Shown here: positions 47,464 through 57,604 of the stretch, in pieces
How positions within the stretch are numbered: the stretch's first letter is position 1
How the letters are laid out: every line of letters begins with the position of its first letter
Origin: Hyaloraphidium curvatum
Lineage: Eukaryota > Monoblepharomycota > Hyaloraphidiomycetes > Hyaloraphidiales > Hyaloraphidiaceae
Length of the DNA: 64,000 bases
Reading direction: 5' to 3'
Assembly (NCBI GenBank): GCA_025558095.1
Contig: JAIVFI010000012.1
Coordinates: 434,001 to 498,000 of the forward strand
Notes under the pieces: model-generated
What the model was told of the DNA's origin: nothing
The model's database searches: none
Seen by the model: the letters and a program-made list of their open reading frames with translations, nothing else
Made by a program: the position numbers and the translations under genes

Positions 47464-49492
47464 CTAATTGCAAAGTTCATCGTCGTCGTGTGTCTTTTTC
47501 ATTTTCCCAGTTTTCCTGTCCTTCATGGACTTTGAGATGAAGCTGGCAATGGAGTTGAGGGCCTTCTCCTTCTGCCGCCTCGCTTTGATCGTGGGCTCGA
47601 ACTCCTTGATGCTAAGAGCCCAGAGCCAGGTCTCCATGTTCCACTCGCGGCCTAGTGCTTCCAATCTAGTCTGCAGCTTCTGGCGCCGCTCCGCATTTGC
47701 TGAACAGTGAAACAGAAAGTGTTATTCGTCTCCAATGTGCTCAGGGTCATGCTTGCACGTTCTCTGCTGCACCTCAAGTCCTTGGTGCCTGCCTGTCTCC
47801 ACCTCCAGGTCGTGGGTAGAGCACAGCAACTTTTGGACATCCCTCCGGTGCTTCTCCACCCGGATTAGGGATGGTCCGATGTGGCCAAAGGTCATGTCAC
47901 ACATCCTCCAAAAGTGCAGTTTGTCGTTGTCCTTGAGCCTCTGGGCATTGATCTCCCTGAACTTGCCCTTCACAAGATTCTCCACAGTCTTCTTGGGCCA
48001 TGAGAAAGTGTCCTTCTCCCACATCTCCCTCCCATCTTCGCCGCCATAGTATACAAGTAGTTCCCTCAGGAAGGCAGCCCAGTTCCAGGACCCCTTCAGT
48101 GCCTCGATCTTGAGCTCTTTGTAAAGAAGGTACAGCGCAGGATCCGCTGTTTTGATGCGCATGAGGAACTTGGGAGCCGACTCATGGTCATGAACTGCAA
48201 GAGGGTACTGGCCAGTGATCGCGTACAGACAAGCCAGGGAGGTAGACGTGGGCCAATGAGTGACAGCACGAAGGGCCATGCATGTCACTTGTCCCTGGTG
48301 CTTTCCCCGGCAAGGTACTCCTCCTTCGGCATCTCCACAATGAACGGGTTCCCATATTGGCCCACTGCCTTGGCCTTCGTGTTGTAGCAGAGCTTGAGCT
48401 GCTGGAGGTCAGGACTCATCCCAGGCTGCTCCCTGATGTCACGGAGCCAGAGCCCATAAGCAGCGTTCATCTTGGCCTCTCTGCCATGCACATGGTCCTT
48501 GCTCCGGCCGGTTGAGGTCAGCTGATACCCCAGAAGCTTGAAGCTGTCAACCCTCTTCAGCTCCTGGTCCCTGTACATGAGCTTTACACGGTGAGGTATC
48601 TTCCTGGCCATCCACTCTGTCTTGCTGACGTTGATCTCCTTTGCATTGTCGCTTGAAGTTTCTTCTTTGCTTTGCTTTGCCCAGCTCTGCAGTTTGCCGC
48701 AACGTGTCCCGACTTGCCACATGTGAAGCAAAGGTTCTCGTCGCGACGCTCCATGTACTCCTCTTGGCTCAGATCGAAGCCTCGATTTCCTTCTTCATGG
48801 CGGCCTTGGTCGTTGTCATGACCATTACCGCTTCCCCAACAAGATGAAGAACAGAACAGCGACGAGAGGGGAACCGTGTTTCACTCCAGTCAGGAACTTC
48901 ATGAAGTCCGACTTGGTCCCATCCTCATCCCAGAGCCTTCCCCACACCCGCCCGAACGCCATCTCAAACACGTCAACAACCTGTTTGGGTACACCCATCT
49001 GCTCCAGTTTCTTCCACAACCTCGGGCACTCCACCGTGTCAAAAGCCTTTGTGAAATCTACAAACACCATAATCGGCTTCTCCTTGCGTGCCTTGGCCAA
49101 GGAGAAGAGCGCCTCAGCGAGGAACACTGCATGAAGGGTGGACCTCCGTACCCGGAATCCAAACTGCGAGCCCTTCCAGCATCGCAGCTTGTTGCACTGA
49201 GCCCAGGGAGCTAGCCGAGCATTCCAGACCAGGGAAAAGACCTTCTCCAGGGTCCTCTCTATGCTGATACCCTGGTAGTTGTTGCCAGCCACGTTCTTGG
49301 GCCCCTTCTTGTGTAGCACAACCAGCTGTGTCTGGCCCCAGTCTCGCATGTTGACGCCATTGAGCACGTTGTTGAGCAGATCGACAACAGCTTGTTTCAG
49401 CACAGTGGTCCCGTAATTGACGAAGAAGAAGAATAGTATTGGTGACCCTGACCTGCCCCTGGCTTGGCCGCTGTTACACCATGAGTTTGCTG
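47464..49492 (-). repeat. Array unit 1
   Basis: Length 2029 bp. Distinguishing bases: GCCGCCTCGCT near 47576 (other units have GCCGCCTTGCT), CATATTGG near 48352, and three C in GAGCCCTTCC near 49168. The Gag insert is about 48640-48838. Confidence 0.85.
48640..48838 (-). mobile_element. Gag zinc-knuckle insert replacing the RT catalytic segment (repeated in all five units)
   Basis: On the minus strand this encodes FDLSQEEYMERRDENLC and FTCGKSGHVAANC, a CX2CX4HX4C zinc knuckle preceded by the RR..LC context of LTR-retrotransposon Gag. It replaces the segment of LINE RT that in the longer copy (about 58776-58990) carries FADDTTLISKTV. The joins lie at shared TTCTTCATCTTGTT and GGAGATCAACGTC. 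The Gag frame is not continuous with the RT frame on either side. The same insert recurs at about 50669, 52697, 54725 and 56753. Parent element unknown; Copia or Gypsy type are both possible. Confidence 0.82.
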
Positions 49493-51521
49493 CTAATTGC
49501 AAAGTTCATCGTCGTCGTGTGTCTTTTTCATTTTCCCAGTTTTCCTGTCCTTCATGGACTTTGAGATGAAGCTGGCAATGGAGTTGAGGGCCTTCTCCTT
49601 CTGCCGCCTTGCTTTGATCGTGGGCTCGAACTCCTTGATGCTAAGAGCCCAGAGCCAGGTCTCCATGTTCCACTCGCGGCCTAGTGCTTCCAATCTAGTC
49701 TGCAGCTTCTGGCGCCGCTCCGCATTTGCTGAACAGTGAAACAGAAAGTGTTATTCGTCTCCAATGTGCTCAGGGTCATGCTTGCACGTTCTCTGCTGCA
49801 CCTCAAGTCCTTGGTGCCTGCCTGTCTCCACCTCCAGGTCGTGGGTAGAGCACAGCAACTTTTGGACATCCCTCCGGTGCTTCTCCACCCGGATTAGGGA
49901 TGGTCCGATGTGGCCAAAGGTCATGTCACACATCCTCCAAAAGTGCAGTTTGTCGTTGTCCTTGAGCCTCTGGGCATTGATCTCCCTGAACTTGCCCTTC
50001 ACAAGATTCTCCACAGTCTTCTTGGGCCATGAGAAAGTGTCCTTCTCCCACATCTCCCTCCCATCTTCGCCGCCATAGTATACAAGTAGTTCCCTCAGGA
50101 AGGCAGCCCAGTTCCAGGACCCCTTCAGTGCCTCGATCTTGAGCTCTTTGTAAAGAAGGTACAGCGCAGGATCCGCTGTTTTGATGCGCATGAGGAACTT
50201 GGGAGCCGACTCATGGTCATGAACTGCAAGAGGGTACTGGCCAGTGATCGCGTACAGACAAGCCAGGGAGGTAGACGTGGGCCAATGAGTGACAGCACGA
50301 AGGGCCATGCATGTCACTTGTCCCTGGTGCTTTCCCCGGCAAGGTACTCCTCCTTCGGCATCTCCACAATGAACGGGTTCCCATGTTGGCCCACTGCCTT
50401 GGCCTTCGTGTTGTAGCAGAGCTTGAGCTGCTGGAGGTCAGGACTCATCCCAGGCTGCTCCCTGATGTCACGGAGCCAGAGCCCATAAGCAGCGTTCATC
50501 TTGGCCTCTCTGCCATGCACATGGTCCTTGCTCCGGCCGGTTGAGGTCAGCTGATACCCCAGAAGCTTGAAGCTGTCAACCCTCTTCAGCTCCTGGTCCC
50601 TGTACATGAGCTTTACACGGTGAGGTATCTTCCTGGCCATCCACTCTGTCTTGCTGACGTTGATCTCCTTTGCATTGTCGCTTGAAGTTTCTTCTTTGCT
50701 TTGCTTTGCCCAGCTCTGCAGTTTGCCGCAACGTGTCCCGACTTGCCACATGTGAAGCAAAGGTTCTCGTCGCGACGCTCCATGTACTCCTCTTGGCTCA
50801 GATCGAAGCCTCGATTTCCTTCTTCATGGCGGCCTTGGTCGTTGTCATGACCATTACCGCTTCCCCAACAAGATGAAGAACAGAACAGCGACGAGAGGGG
50901 AACCGTGTTTCACTCCAGTCAGGAACTTCATGAAGTCCGACTTGGTCCCATCCTCATCCCAGAGCCTTCCCCACACCCGCCCGAACGCCATCTCAAACAC
51001 GTCAACAACCTGTTTGGGTACACCCATCTGCTCCAGTTTCTTCCACAACCTCGGGCACTCCACCGTGTCAAAAGCCTTTGTGAAATCTACAAACACCATA
51101 ATCGGCTTCTCCTTGCGTGCCTTGGCCAAGGAGAAGAGCGCCTCAGCGAGGAACACTGCATGAAGGGTGGACCTCCGTACCCGGAATCCAAACTGCGAGC
51201 CCTTCCAGCATCGCAGCTTGTTGCACTGAGCCCAGGGAGCTAGCCGAGCATTCCAGACCAGGGAAAAGACCTTCTCCAGGGTCCTCTCTATGCTGATACC
51301 CTGGTAGTTGTTGCCAGCCACGTTCTTGGGCCCCTTCTTGTGTAGCACAACCAGCTGTGTCTGGCCCCAGTCTCGCATGTTGACGCCATTGAGCACGTTG
51401 TTGAGCAGATCGACAACAGCTTGTTTCAGCACAGTGGTCCCGTAATTGACGAAGAAGAAGAATAGTATTGGTGACCCTGACCTGCCCCTGGCTTGGCCGC
51501 TGTTACACCATGAGTTTGCTG
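49493..51521 (-). repeat. Array unit 2
   Basis: Length 2029 bp. Distinguishing bases: CATGTTGG near 50381 instead of CATATTGG, and three C in GAGCCCTTCC near 51197 as in unit 1. The Gag insert is about 50669-50867. Confidence 0.85.
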
Positions 51522-53548
51522 CTAATTGCAAAGTTCATCGTCGTCGTGTGTCTTTTTCATTTTCCCAGTTTTCCTGTCCTTCATGGACTTTGAGATGAAG
51601 CTGGCAATGGAGTTGAGGGCCTTCTCCTTCTGCCGCCTTGCTTTGATCGTGGGCTCGAACTCCTTGATGCTAAGAGCCCAGAGCCAGGTCTCCATGTTCC
51701 ACTCGCGGCCTAGTGCTTCCAATCTAGTCTGCAGCTTCTGGCGCCGCTCCGCATTTGCTGAACAGTGAAACAGAAAGTGTTATTCGTCTCCAATGTGCTC
51801 AGGGTCATGCTTGCACGTTCTCTGCTGCACCTCAAGTCCTTGGTGCCTGCCTGTCTCCACCTCCAGGTCGTGGGTAGAGCACAGCAACTTTTGGACATCC
51901 CTCCGGTGCTTCTCCACCCGGATTAGGGATGGTCCGATGTGGCCAAAGGTCATGTCACACATCCTCCAAAAGTGCAGTTTGTCGTTGTCCTTGAGCCTCT
52001 GGGCATTGATCTCCCTGAACTTGCCCTTCACAAGATTCTCCACAGTCTTCTTGGGCCATGAGAAAGTGTCCTTCTCCCACATCTCCCTCCCATCTTCGCC
52101 GCCATAGTATACAAGTAGTTCCCTCAGGAAGGCAGCCCAGTTCCAGGACCCCTTCAGTGCCTCGATCTTGAGCTCTTTGTAAAGAAGGTACAGCGCAGGA
52201 TCCGCTGTTTTGATGCGCATGAGGAACTTGGGAGCCGACTCATGGTCATGAACTGCAAGAGGGTACTGGCCAGTGATCGCGTACAGACAAGCCAGGGAGG
52301 TAGACGTGGGCCAATGAGTGACAGCACGAAGGGCCATGCATGTCACTTGTCCCTGGTGCTTTCCCCGGCAAGGTACTCCTCCTTCGGCATCTCCACAATG
52401 AACGGGTTCCCATATTGCCCACTGCCTTGGCCTTCGTGTTGTAGCAGAGCTTGAGCTGCTGGAGGTCAGGACTCATCCCAGGCTGCTCCCTGATGTCACG
52501 GAGCCAGAGCCCATAAGCAGCGTTCATCTTGGCCTCTCTGCCATGCACATGGTCCTTGCTCCGGCCGGTTGAGGTCAGCTGATACCCCAGAAGCTTGAAG
52601 CTGTCAACCCTCTTCAGCTCCTGGTCCCTGTACATGAGCTTTACACGGTGAGGTATCTTCCTGGCCATCCACTCTGTCTTGCTGACGTTGATCTCCTTTG
52701 CATTGTCGCTTGAAGTTTCTTCTTTGCTTTGCTTTGCCCAGCTCTGCAGTTTGCCGCAACGTGTCCCGACTTGCCACATGTGAAGCAAAGGTTCTCGTCG
52801 CGACGCTCCATGTACTCCTCTTGGCTCAGATCGAAGCCTCGATTTCCTTCTTCATGGCGGCCTTGGTCGTTGTCATGACCATTACCGCTTCCCCAACAAG
52901 ATGAAGAACAGAACAGCGACGAGAGGGGAACCGTGTTTCACTCCAGTCAGGAACTTCATGAAGTCCGACTTGGTCCCATCCTCATCCCAGAGCCTTCCCC
53001 ACACCCGCCCGAACGCCATCTCAAACACGTCAACAACCTGTTTGGGTACACCCATCTGCTCCAGTTTCTTCCACAACCTCGGGCACTCCACCGTGTCAAA
53101 AGCCTTTGTGAAATCTACAAACACCATAATCGGCTTCTCCTTGCGTGCCTTGGCCAAGGAGAAGAGCGCCTCAGCGAGGAACACTGCATGAAGGGTGGAC
53201 CTCCGTACCCGGAATCCAAACTGCGAGCCTTCCAGCATCGCAGCTTGTTGCACTGAGCCCAGGGAGCTAGCCGAGCATTCCAGACCAGGGAAAAGACCTT
53301 CTCCAGGGTCCTCTCTATGCTGATACCCTGGTAGTTGTTGCCAGCCACGTTCTTGGGCCCCTTCTTGTGTAGCACAACCAGCTGTGTCTGGCCCCAGTCT
53401 CGCATGTTGACGCCATTGAGCACGTTGTTGAGCAGATCGACAACAGCTTGTTTCAGCACAGTGGTCCCGTAATTGACGAAGAAGAAGAATAGTATTGGTG
53501 ACCCTGACCTGCCCCTGGCTTGGCCGCTGTTACACCATGAGTTTGCTG
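51522..53548 (-). repeat. Array unit 3
   Basis: Length 2027 bp. It carries a private 1-bp deletion (CATATTGCCC) near 52411, which opens a different downstream frame, and the two-C form GAGCCTTCC near 53226 shared with units 4 and 5. The Gag insert is about 52697-52895. Confidence 0.85.
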
Positions 53549-55576
53549 CTAATTGCAAAGTTCATCGTCGTCGTGTGTCTTTTTCATTTTCCCAGTTTTC
53601 CTGTCCTTCATGGACTTTGAGATGAAGCTGGCAATGGAGTTGAGGGCCTTCTCCTTCTGCCGCCTTGCTTTGATCGTGGGCTCGAACTCCTTGATGCTAA
53701 GAGCCCAGAGCCAGGTCTCCATGTTCCACTCGCGGCCTAGTGCTTCCAATCTAGTCTGCAGCTTCTGGCGCCGCTCCGCATTTGCTGAACAGTGAAACAG
53801 AAAGTGTTATTCGTCTCCAATGTGCTCAGGGTCATGCTTGCACGTTCTCTGCTGCACCTCAAGTCCTTGGTGCCTGCCTGTCTCCACCTCCAGGTCGTGG
53901 GTAGAGCACAGCAACTTTTGGACATCCCTCCGGTGTTTCTCCACCCGGATTAGGGATGGTCCGATGTGGCCAAAGGTCATGTCACACATCCTCCAAAAGT
54001 GCAGTTTGTCGTTGTCCTTGAGCCTCTGGGCATTGATCTCCCTGAACTTGCCCTTCACAAGATTCTCCACAGTCTTCTTGGGCCATGAGAAAGTGTCCTT
54101 CTCCCACATCTCCCTCCCATCTTCGCCGCCATAGTATACAAGTAGTTCCCTCAGGAAGGCAGCCCAGTTCCAGGACCCCTTCAGTGCCTCGATCTTGAGC
54201 TCTTTGTAAAGAAGGTACAGCGCAGGATCCGCTGTTTTGATGCGCATGAGGAACTTGGGAGCCGACTCATGGTCATGAACTGCAAGAGGGTACTGGCCAG
54301 TGATCGCGTACAGACAAGCCAGGGAGGTAGACGTGGGCCAATGAGTGACAGCACGAAGGGCCATGCATGTCACTTGTCCCTGGTGCTTTCCCCGGCAAGG
54401 TACTCCTCCTTCGGCATCTCCACAATGAACGGGTTCCCATATTGGCCCACTGCCTTGGCCTTCGTGTTGTAGCAGAGCTTGAGCTGCTGGAGGTCAGGAC
54501 TCATCCCAGGCTGCTCCCTGATGTCACGGAGCCAGAGCCCATAAGCAGCGTTCATCTTGGCCTCTCTGCCATGCACATGGTCCTTGCTCCGGCCGGTTGA
54601 GGTCAGCTGATACCCCAGAAGCTTGAAGCTGTCAACCCTCTTCAGCTCCTGGTCCCTGTACATGAGCTTTACACGGTGAGGTATCTTCCTGGCCATCCAC
54701 TCTGTCTTGCTGACGTTGATCTCCTTTGCATTGTCGCTTGAAGTTTCTTCTTTGCTTTGCTTTGCCCAGCTCTGCAGTTTGCCGCAACGTGTCCCGACTT
54801 GCCACATGTGAAGCAAAGGTTCTCGTCGCGACGCTCCATGTACTCCTCTTGGCTCAGATCGAAGCCTCGATTTCCTTCTTCATGGCGGCCTTGGTCGTTG
54901 TCATGACCATTACCGCTTCCCCAACAAGATGAAGAACAGAACAGCGACGAGAGGGGAACCGTGTTTCACTCCAGTCAGGAACTTCATGAAGTCCGACTTG
55001 GTCCCATCCTCATCCCAGAGCCTTCCCCACACCCGCCCGAACGCCATCTCAAACACGTCAACAACCTGTTTGGGTACACCCATCTGCTCCAGTTTCTTCC
55101 ACAACCTCGGGCACTCCACCGTGTCAAAAGCCTTTGTGAAATCTACAAACACCATAATCGGCTTCTCCTTGCGTGCCTTGGCCAAGGAGAAGAGCGCCTC
55201 AGCGAGGAACACTGCATGAAGGGTGGACCTCCGTACCCGGAATCCAAACTGCGAGCCTTCCAGCATCGCAGCTTGTTGCACTGAGCCCAGGGAGCTAGCC
55301 GAGCATTCCAGACCAGGGAAAAGACCTTCTCCAGGGTCCTCTCTATGCTGATACCCTGGTAGTTGTTGCCAGCCACGTTCTTGGGCCCCTTCTTGTGTAG
55401 CACAACCAGCTGTGTCTGGCCCCAGTCTCGCATGTTGACGCCATTGAGCACGTTGTTGAGCAGATCGACAACAGCTTGTTTCAGCACAGTGGTCCCGTAA
55501 TTGACGAAGAAGAAGAATAGTATTGGTGACCCTGACCTGCCCCTGGCTTGGCCGCTGTTACACCATGAGTTTGCTG
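53549..55576 (-). repeat. Array unit 4
   Basis: Length 2028 bp. It shares CGGTGTTTCTCC (near 53931) only with unit 5, where other units have CGGTGCTTCTCC, so units 4 and 5 are probably the youngest duplication. The Gag insert is about 54725-54923. Confidence 0.85.
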
Positions 55577-57604
55577 CTAATTGCAAAGTTCATCGTCGTC
55601 GTGTGTCTTTTTCATTTTCCCAGTTTTCCTGTCCTTCATGGACTTTGAGATGAAGCTGGCAATGGAGTTGAGGGCCTTCTCCTTCTGCCGCCTTGCTTTG
55701 ATCGTGGGCTCGAACTCCTTGATGCTAAGAGCCCAGAGCCAGGTCTCCATGTTCCACTCGCGGCCTAGTGCTTCCAATCTAGTCTGCAGCTTCTGGCGCC
55801 GCTCCGCATTTGCTGAACAGTGAAACAGAAAGTGTTATTCGTCTCCAATGTGCTCAGGGTCATGCTTGCACGTTCTCTGCTGCACCTCAAGTCCTTGGTG
55901 CCTGCCTGTCTCCACCTCCAGGTCGTGGGTAGAGCACAGCAACTTTTGGACATCCCTCCGGTGTTTCTCCACCCGGATTAGGGATGGTCCGATGTGGCCA
56001 AAGGTCATGTCACACATCCTCCAAAAGTGCAGTTTGTCGTTGTCCTTGAGCCTCTGGGCATTGATCTCCCTGAACTTGCCCTTCACAAGATTCTCCACAG
56101 TCTTCTTGGGCCATGAGAAAGTGTCCTTCTCCCACATCTCCCTCCCATCTTCGCCGCCATAGTATACAAGTAGTTCCCTCAGGAAGGCAGCCCAGTTCCA
56201 GGACCCCTTCAGTGCCTCGATCTTGAGCTCTTTGTAAAGAAGGTACAGCGCAGGATCCGCTGTTTTGATGCGCATGAGGAACTTGGGAGCCGACTCATGG
56301 TCATGAACTGCAAGAGGGTACTGGCCAGTGATCGCGTACAGACAAGCCAGGGAGGTAGACGTGGGCCAATGAGTGACAGCACGAAGGGCCATGCATGTCA
56401 CTTGTCCCTGGTGCTTTCCCCGGCAAGGTACTCCTCCTTCGGCATCTCCACAATGAACGGGTTCCCATATTGGCCCACTGCCTTGGCCTTCGTGTTGTAG
56501 CAGAGCTTGAGCTGCTGGAGGTCAGGACTCATCCCAGGCTGCTCCCTGATGTCACGGAGCCAGAGCCCATAAGCAGCGTTCATCTTGGCCTCTCTGCCAT
56601 GCACATGGTCCTTGCTCCGGCCGGTTGAGGTCAGCTGATACCCCAGAAGCTTGAAGCTGTCAACCCTCTTCAGCTCCTGGTCCCTGTACATGAGCTTTAC
56701 ACGGTGAGGTATCTTCCTGGCCATCCACTCTGTCTTGCTGACGTTGATCTCCTTTGCATTGTCGCTTGAAGTTTCTTCTTTGCTTTGCTTTGCCCAGCTC
56801 TGCAGTTTGCCGCAACGTGTCCCGACTTGCCACATGTGAAGCAAAGGTTCTCGTCGCGACGCTCCATGTACTCCTCTTGGCTCAGATCGAAGCCTCGATT
56901 TCCTTCTTCATGGCGGCCTTGGTCGTTGTCATGACCATTACCGCTTCCCCAACAAGATGAAGAACAGAACAGCGACGAGAGGGGAACCGTGTTTCACTCC
57001 AGTCAGGAACTTCATGAAGTCCGACTTGGTCCCATCCTCATCCCAGAGCCTTCCCCACACCCGCCCGAACGCCATCTCAAACACGTCAACAACCTGTTTG
57101 GGTACACCCATCTGCTCCAGTTTCTTCCACAACCTCGGGCACTCCACCGTGTCAAAAGCCTTTGTGAAATCTACAAACACCATAATCGGCTTCTCCTTGC
57201 GTGCCTTGGCCAAGGAGAAGAGCGCCTCAGCGAGGAACACTGCATGAAGGGTGGACCTCCGTACCCGGAATCCAAACTGCGAGCCTTCCAGCATCGCAGC
57301 TTGTTGCACTGAGCCCAGGGAGCTAGCCGAGCATTCCAGACCAGGGAAAAGACCTTCTCCAGGGTCCTCTCTATGCTGATACCCTGGTAGTTGTTGCCAG
57401 CCACGTTCTTGGGCCCCTTCTTGTGTAGCACAACCAGCTGTGTCTGGCCCCAGTCTCGCATGTTGACGCCATTGAGCACGTTGTTGAGCAGATCGACAAC
57501 AGCTTGTTTCAGCACAGTGGTCCCGTAATTGACGAAGAAGAAGAATAGTATTGGTGACCCTGACCTGCCCCTGGCTTGGCCGCTGTTACACCATGAGTTT
57601 GCTG
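55577..57604 (-). repeat. Array unit 5
   Basis: Length 2028 bp, nearly identical to unit 4, including CGGTGTTTCTCC near 55959. The Gag insert is about 56753-56951. On its right it abuts the longer LINE copy. Confidence 0.85.

Larger units (their letters stand above)
47464..57604 (-). repeat. Tandem array of five chimeric retroelement units, about 2,028 bp each
   Basis: Five complete head-to-tail units (2029, 2029, 2027, 2028 and 2028 bp) on the minus strand. Reading the minus strand, each unit holds: a 45-bp Copia-LTR-like segment; LINE RT from VNYGTTVLKQ through MVFVDFTKAFDTVECPRLWK to a degraded motif B (VKHGSPLVAVLFFIL); about 200 bp of Gag sequence with a CCHC knuckle; LINE sequence resuming at EINVSKTEWMARK; and the C-terminal region ending THDDDDELCN or its 66-residue open piece. 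Frameshifts break the RT into short frames shared by all units, so amplification followed decay. A few SNPs and 1-bp indels distinguish the units, which argues against a simple assembly loop. The units are tandem satellites rather than active elements. Confidence 0.9.

Noticed and set aside
47464-57604. CRISPR array or diversity-generating retroelement
   Set aside because: Repeats are 2 kb, not short repeats with spacers. There is no TR/VR pair, and the RT is LINE-type and broken. The host is eukaryotic.
47464-57604. Short ORFs of 60-225 codons in the array as separate genes
   Set aside because: They are pieces of one frameshifted LINE protein or their antisense shadows, repeated in each unit.
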